Positions 43,965 to 45,345 of a DNA stretch of 45,345 bases are shown one piece after another. The notes below the pieces were generated by a model. The model was given only the letters and a program-made list of their open reading frames with translations. It ran no database searches and was not told the origin of the DNA. This stretch comes from a bacterium (GTDB lineage Bacteria; UBP14; UBA6098; B30-G16): contig JAGGRZ010000080.1 of the NCBI GenBank assembly GCA_021159335.1, forward strand, positions 1 through 45,345, read 5' to 3'. The position numbers were made by a program, and so were the translations under genes. Numbering within the stretch: position 1 is the stretch's first letter; the number at the start of each line of letters is the position of its first letter.

Positions 43965-45345
43965 GTGGCAATAAAGTCTGAAAAATGGCTTATTTGGCTT
44001 ATTTTCCTGCTCGCTTTTCTAATAAGAGTCTGGGGGATAACCTTCGGAACACCGGGTTATAATCTTGGTTGCGATGAGTTCAGGGTGATGAATTCTGTGG
44101 TTAAAATAGCTGTTACGAAGAATCCCGACCCTATTTTCCTTAATTATCCATCATTCTGGTTTTACATGCAGGTATTGTGGCTTTCGCTTTGCTGGCTTTT
44201 TGGAAGGGTTGCCGGTATTTTTGGCAGCTATAAAGAGTTTTTCATGAGCTTTTATGTTGATACCACAAACTTGCTTGTTTGTGCGAGATTGCTGGTAGCA
44301 TTGTTGGGTGCATTAACAGTAGTATTCGTTTACAAAGCTGTGAGGAATGTCTTGAATAGGAATATGGCTTTTTTTGGTGCGGTTGTTGCTTCATTCGCTT
44401 TTACGCATGTGAGATTTTCTCATTGGGCCATAACTGATGTACCGGCTACTTTTTTTATTACGCTAACCATCTACTTTTCAACTATGATGTTGAAGCAGAA
44501 ATCCGGAAAAAATTGGCACTTACTCGCCGGTCTGGCATCTGGACTGGCTGCTGCTACTAAATACAACGGTGGATTGGTTCTTCTGGTGCCGATGGCTGCA
44601 CTTTGGACTTTGTCAGAGGGAAAGGTAATTAATAGGATAAAAAATCTTTGGAAAGATAAAAGATTCCGATGGCTGATAAGGATTGCGTTTATGTCGTTTT
44701 TGATTGCCACTCCTTATGTAGTTCTTACACCTGTCAGATTTGTGAAGAATTTTGGCTACGAGATTTATCATATGCGAACAGGGCATCTTGGCTTTGAGAA
44801 CCTCCCACCGGGCTGGATTTATCATGGCTTGGTCTCAATACCTCAAGCTGTCGGCGTTATCGCAATTGTTCTCGCTGTTTTCGGCTTAGTAGCTGTTGTG
44901 AGGCGAAGAGAATGGTATTTAGCAGTGTTTCCGGTGGTGTATTTTTTCATGATCGGGAGCTGGAAAGTCCTTTTTCAGCGCTATACGGTGCCCATATATC
45001 CATCCTTAACAATACTTTCCGCCTACGGGGCTAACATTGTTTGCGGGCTATTTGGCAAGTGGCGTGAGAAAATGGTTATTTTACTCCTTTTGATAACAGT
45101 TGCTTTTCCTGCCGTAAAGTCGATAAGGTATGATTATTTGACCACGAAACCGAGCACAATAAATCTTTTCTCTGAATTTACATGTAAAATGAAGTGTGAT
45201 AAGTGTTTTTGTTCTCCAGCTCAAGAATTTAAGTATATCTTACATTTGGCTAATGTTGGCGATTCTGATTGGGATAGATATGTTAGAAAATATGTGAAAA
45301 AATATATGAATAAGAATATTATATGGGCAAATTTACGATATATGC
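43965..45345 (+). CDS. GT-C family membrane glycosyltransferase (PMT/ArnT-like), 3' end outside window
   Basis: The frame opens at a GTG (43965) and stays open to the edge, giving 460 residues so far. An in-frame stop at 43947 limits the start, and GAGAAG upstream is a weak ribosome site. The first helix (residues 7-25) is followed by GCDEF, the acidic motif of GT-C enzymes in the first periplasmic loop. RFSHWAITDVPATFF and LLAGLASGLAAATKYNGGLV match dolichyl-phosphate-mannose transferase-like families. About ten hydrophobic segments are visible. The tail contains a Cys-rich stretch (CKMKCDKCFC). It probably transfers a sugar from a polyprenyl-phosphate donor to a lipid or protein; substrate unknown. 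Confidence 0.85.
   Translation, partial: MAIKSEKWLIWLIFLLAFLIRVWGITFGTPGYNLGCDEFRVMNSVVKIAVTKNPDPIFLNYPSFWFYMQVLWLSLCWLFGRVAGIFGSYKEFFMSFYVDTTNLLVCARLLVALLGALTVVFVYKAVRNVLNRNMAFFGAVVASFAFTHVRFSHWAITDVPATFFITLTIYFSTMMLKQKSGKNWHLLAGLASGLAAATKYNGGLVLLVPMAALWTLSEGKVINRIKNLWKDKRFRWLIRIAFMSFLIATPYVVLTPVRFVKNFGYEIYHMRTGHLGFENLPPGWIYHGLVSIPQAVGVIAIVLAVFGLVAVVRRREWYLAVFPVVYFFMIGSWKVLFQRYTVPIYPSLTILSAYGANIVCGLFGKWREKMVILLLLITVAFPAVKSIRYDYLTTKPSTINLFSEFTCKMKCDKCFCSPAQEFKYILHLANVGDSDWDRYVRKYVKKYMNKNIIWANLRYM

Overview
The window reads as a chromosomal segment of a Gram-negative, didermic bacterium, most likely an uncultured lineage near the FCB group (Bacteroidetes, Fibrobacteres, Cloacimonetes and related candidate phyla). 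Supporting signs are exported proteins with C-terminal NPF-type sorting domains as in type IX secretion, a DUF4837-like lipoprotein, a KDO-activating enzyme (KdsB, so LPS and an outer membrane), a type IV pilus secretin locus and a GGGP synthase (PcrB) gene. The phylum cannot be fixed from the sequence alone. I see no phage, plasmid, insertion sequence or CRISPR array. No stretch over about 300 bases lacks a gene; the longest gaps are about 200 bases (4315-4516) and 160 bases (43807-43964), and both look like divergent promoter regions.

Layout. 1-4314: three exported proteins (the 3' end of one on +, two on -), including a 1119-residue fibre-like protein with two blocks of seven decapeptide repeats. 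4517-6073: a monocistronic aldehyde dehydrogenase with its own promoter and terminator. 6101-10218 (-): B12-binding radical SAM protein, NAD synthetase and a DUF58 protein. 10307-23098 (+): the core gene-expression operon, with promoter, tRNA-Trp, secE, nusG, rplK, rplA, rplJ, rplL, rpoB, rpoC, rpsL and a BamD-like lipoprotein, closed by a terminator. 23133-24365 (+): a small lipoprotein and a LipM-type octanoyltransferase. 24376-25443 (-): butyrate kinase. 25520-26521 (+): a PP-loop protein resembling tRNA thiolation enzymes, followed by a tRNA-Leu on -. 26688-29296 (+): an NYN-domain putative nuclease translationally coupled to a large unrecognised membrane protein with a Glu-rich linker and roadblock-like C-terminal segments; this is the most novel-looking pair in the window. 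29300-30805 (-): an exported FG-GAP protein. 30918-37231 (+): DUF512 radical SAM protein, frr, YigZ family, TlpA-like lipoprotein, recN, pcrB (GGGP synthase), ruvC and a small zinc-ribbon membrane protein. 37262-43806 (-): pilM, pilN, pilO, an AMIN-PilP fusion, a short pilQ, kdsB and a DUF4837-like lipoprotein, in that transcription order. 43965 to the end (+): a GT-C glycosyltransferase open at the window edge.

How the genes work together. The central operon couples transcription (RNA polymerase, NusG), translation (L11, L1, L10, L7/L12, S12, tRNA-Trp) and protein export (SecE). The envelope theme is strong: a pilus alignment complex and secretin, LPS precursor synthesis, several lipoproteins, a BamD-like protein and secreted surface proteins. 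RecN, RuvC and RRF sit in a housekeeping cluster. The NYN/roadblock-like pair, the AMIN-PilP fusion and the repeat-bearing fibre protein are the parts most worth following up.
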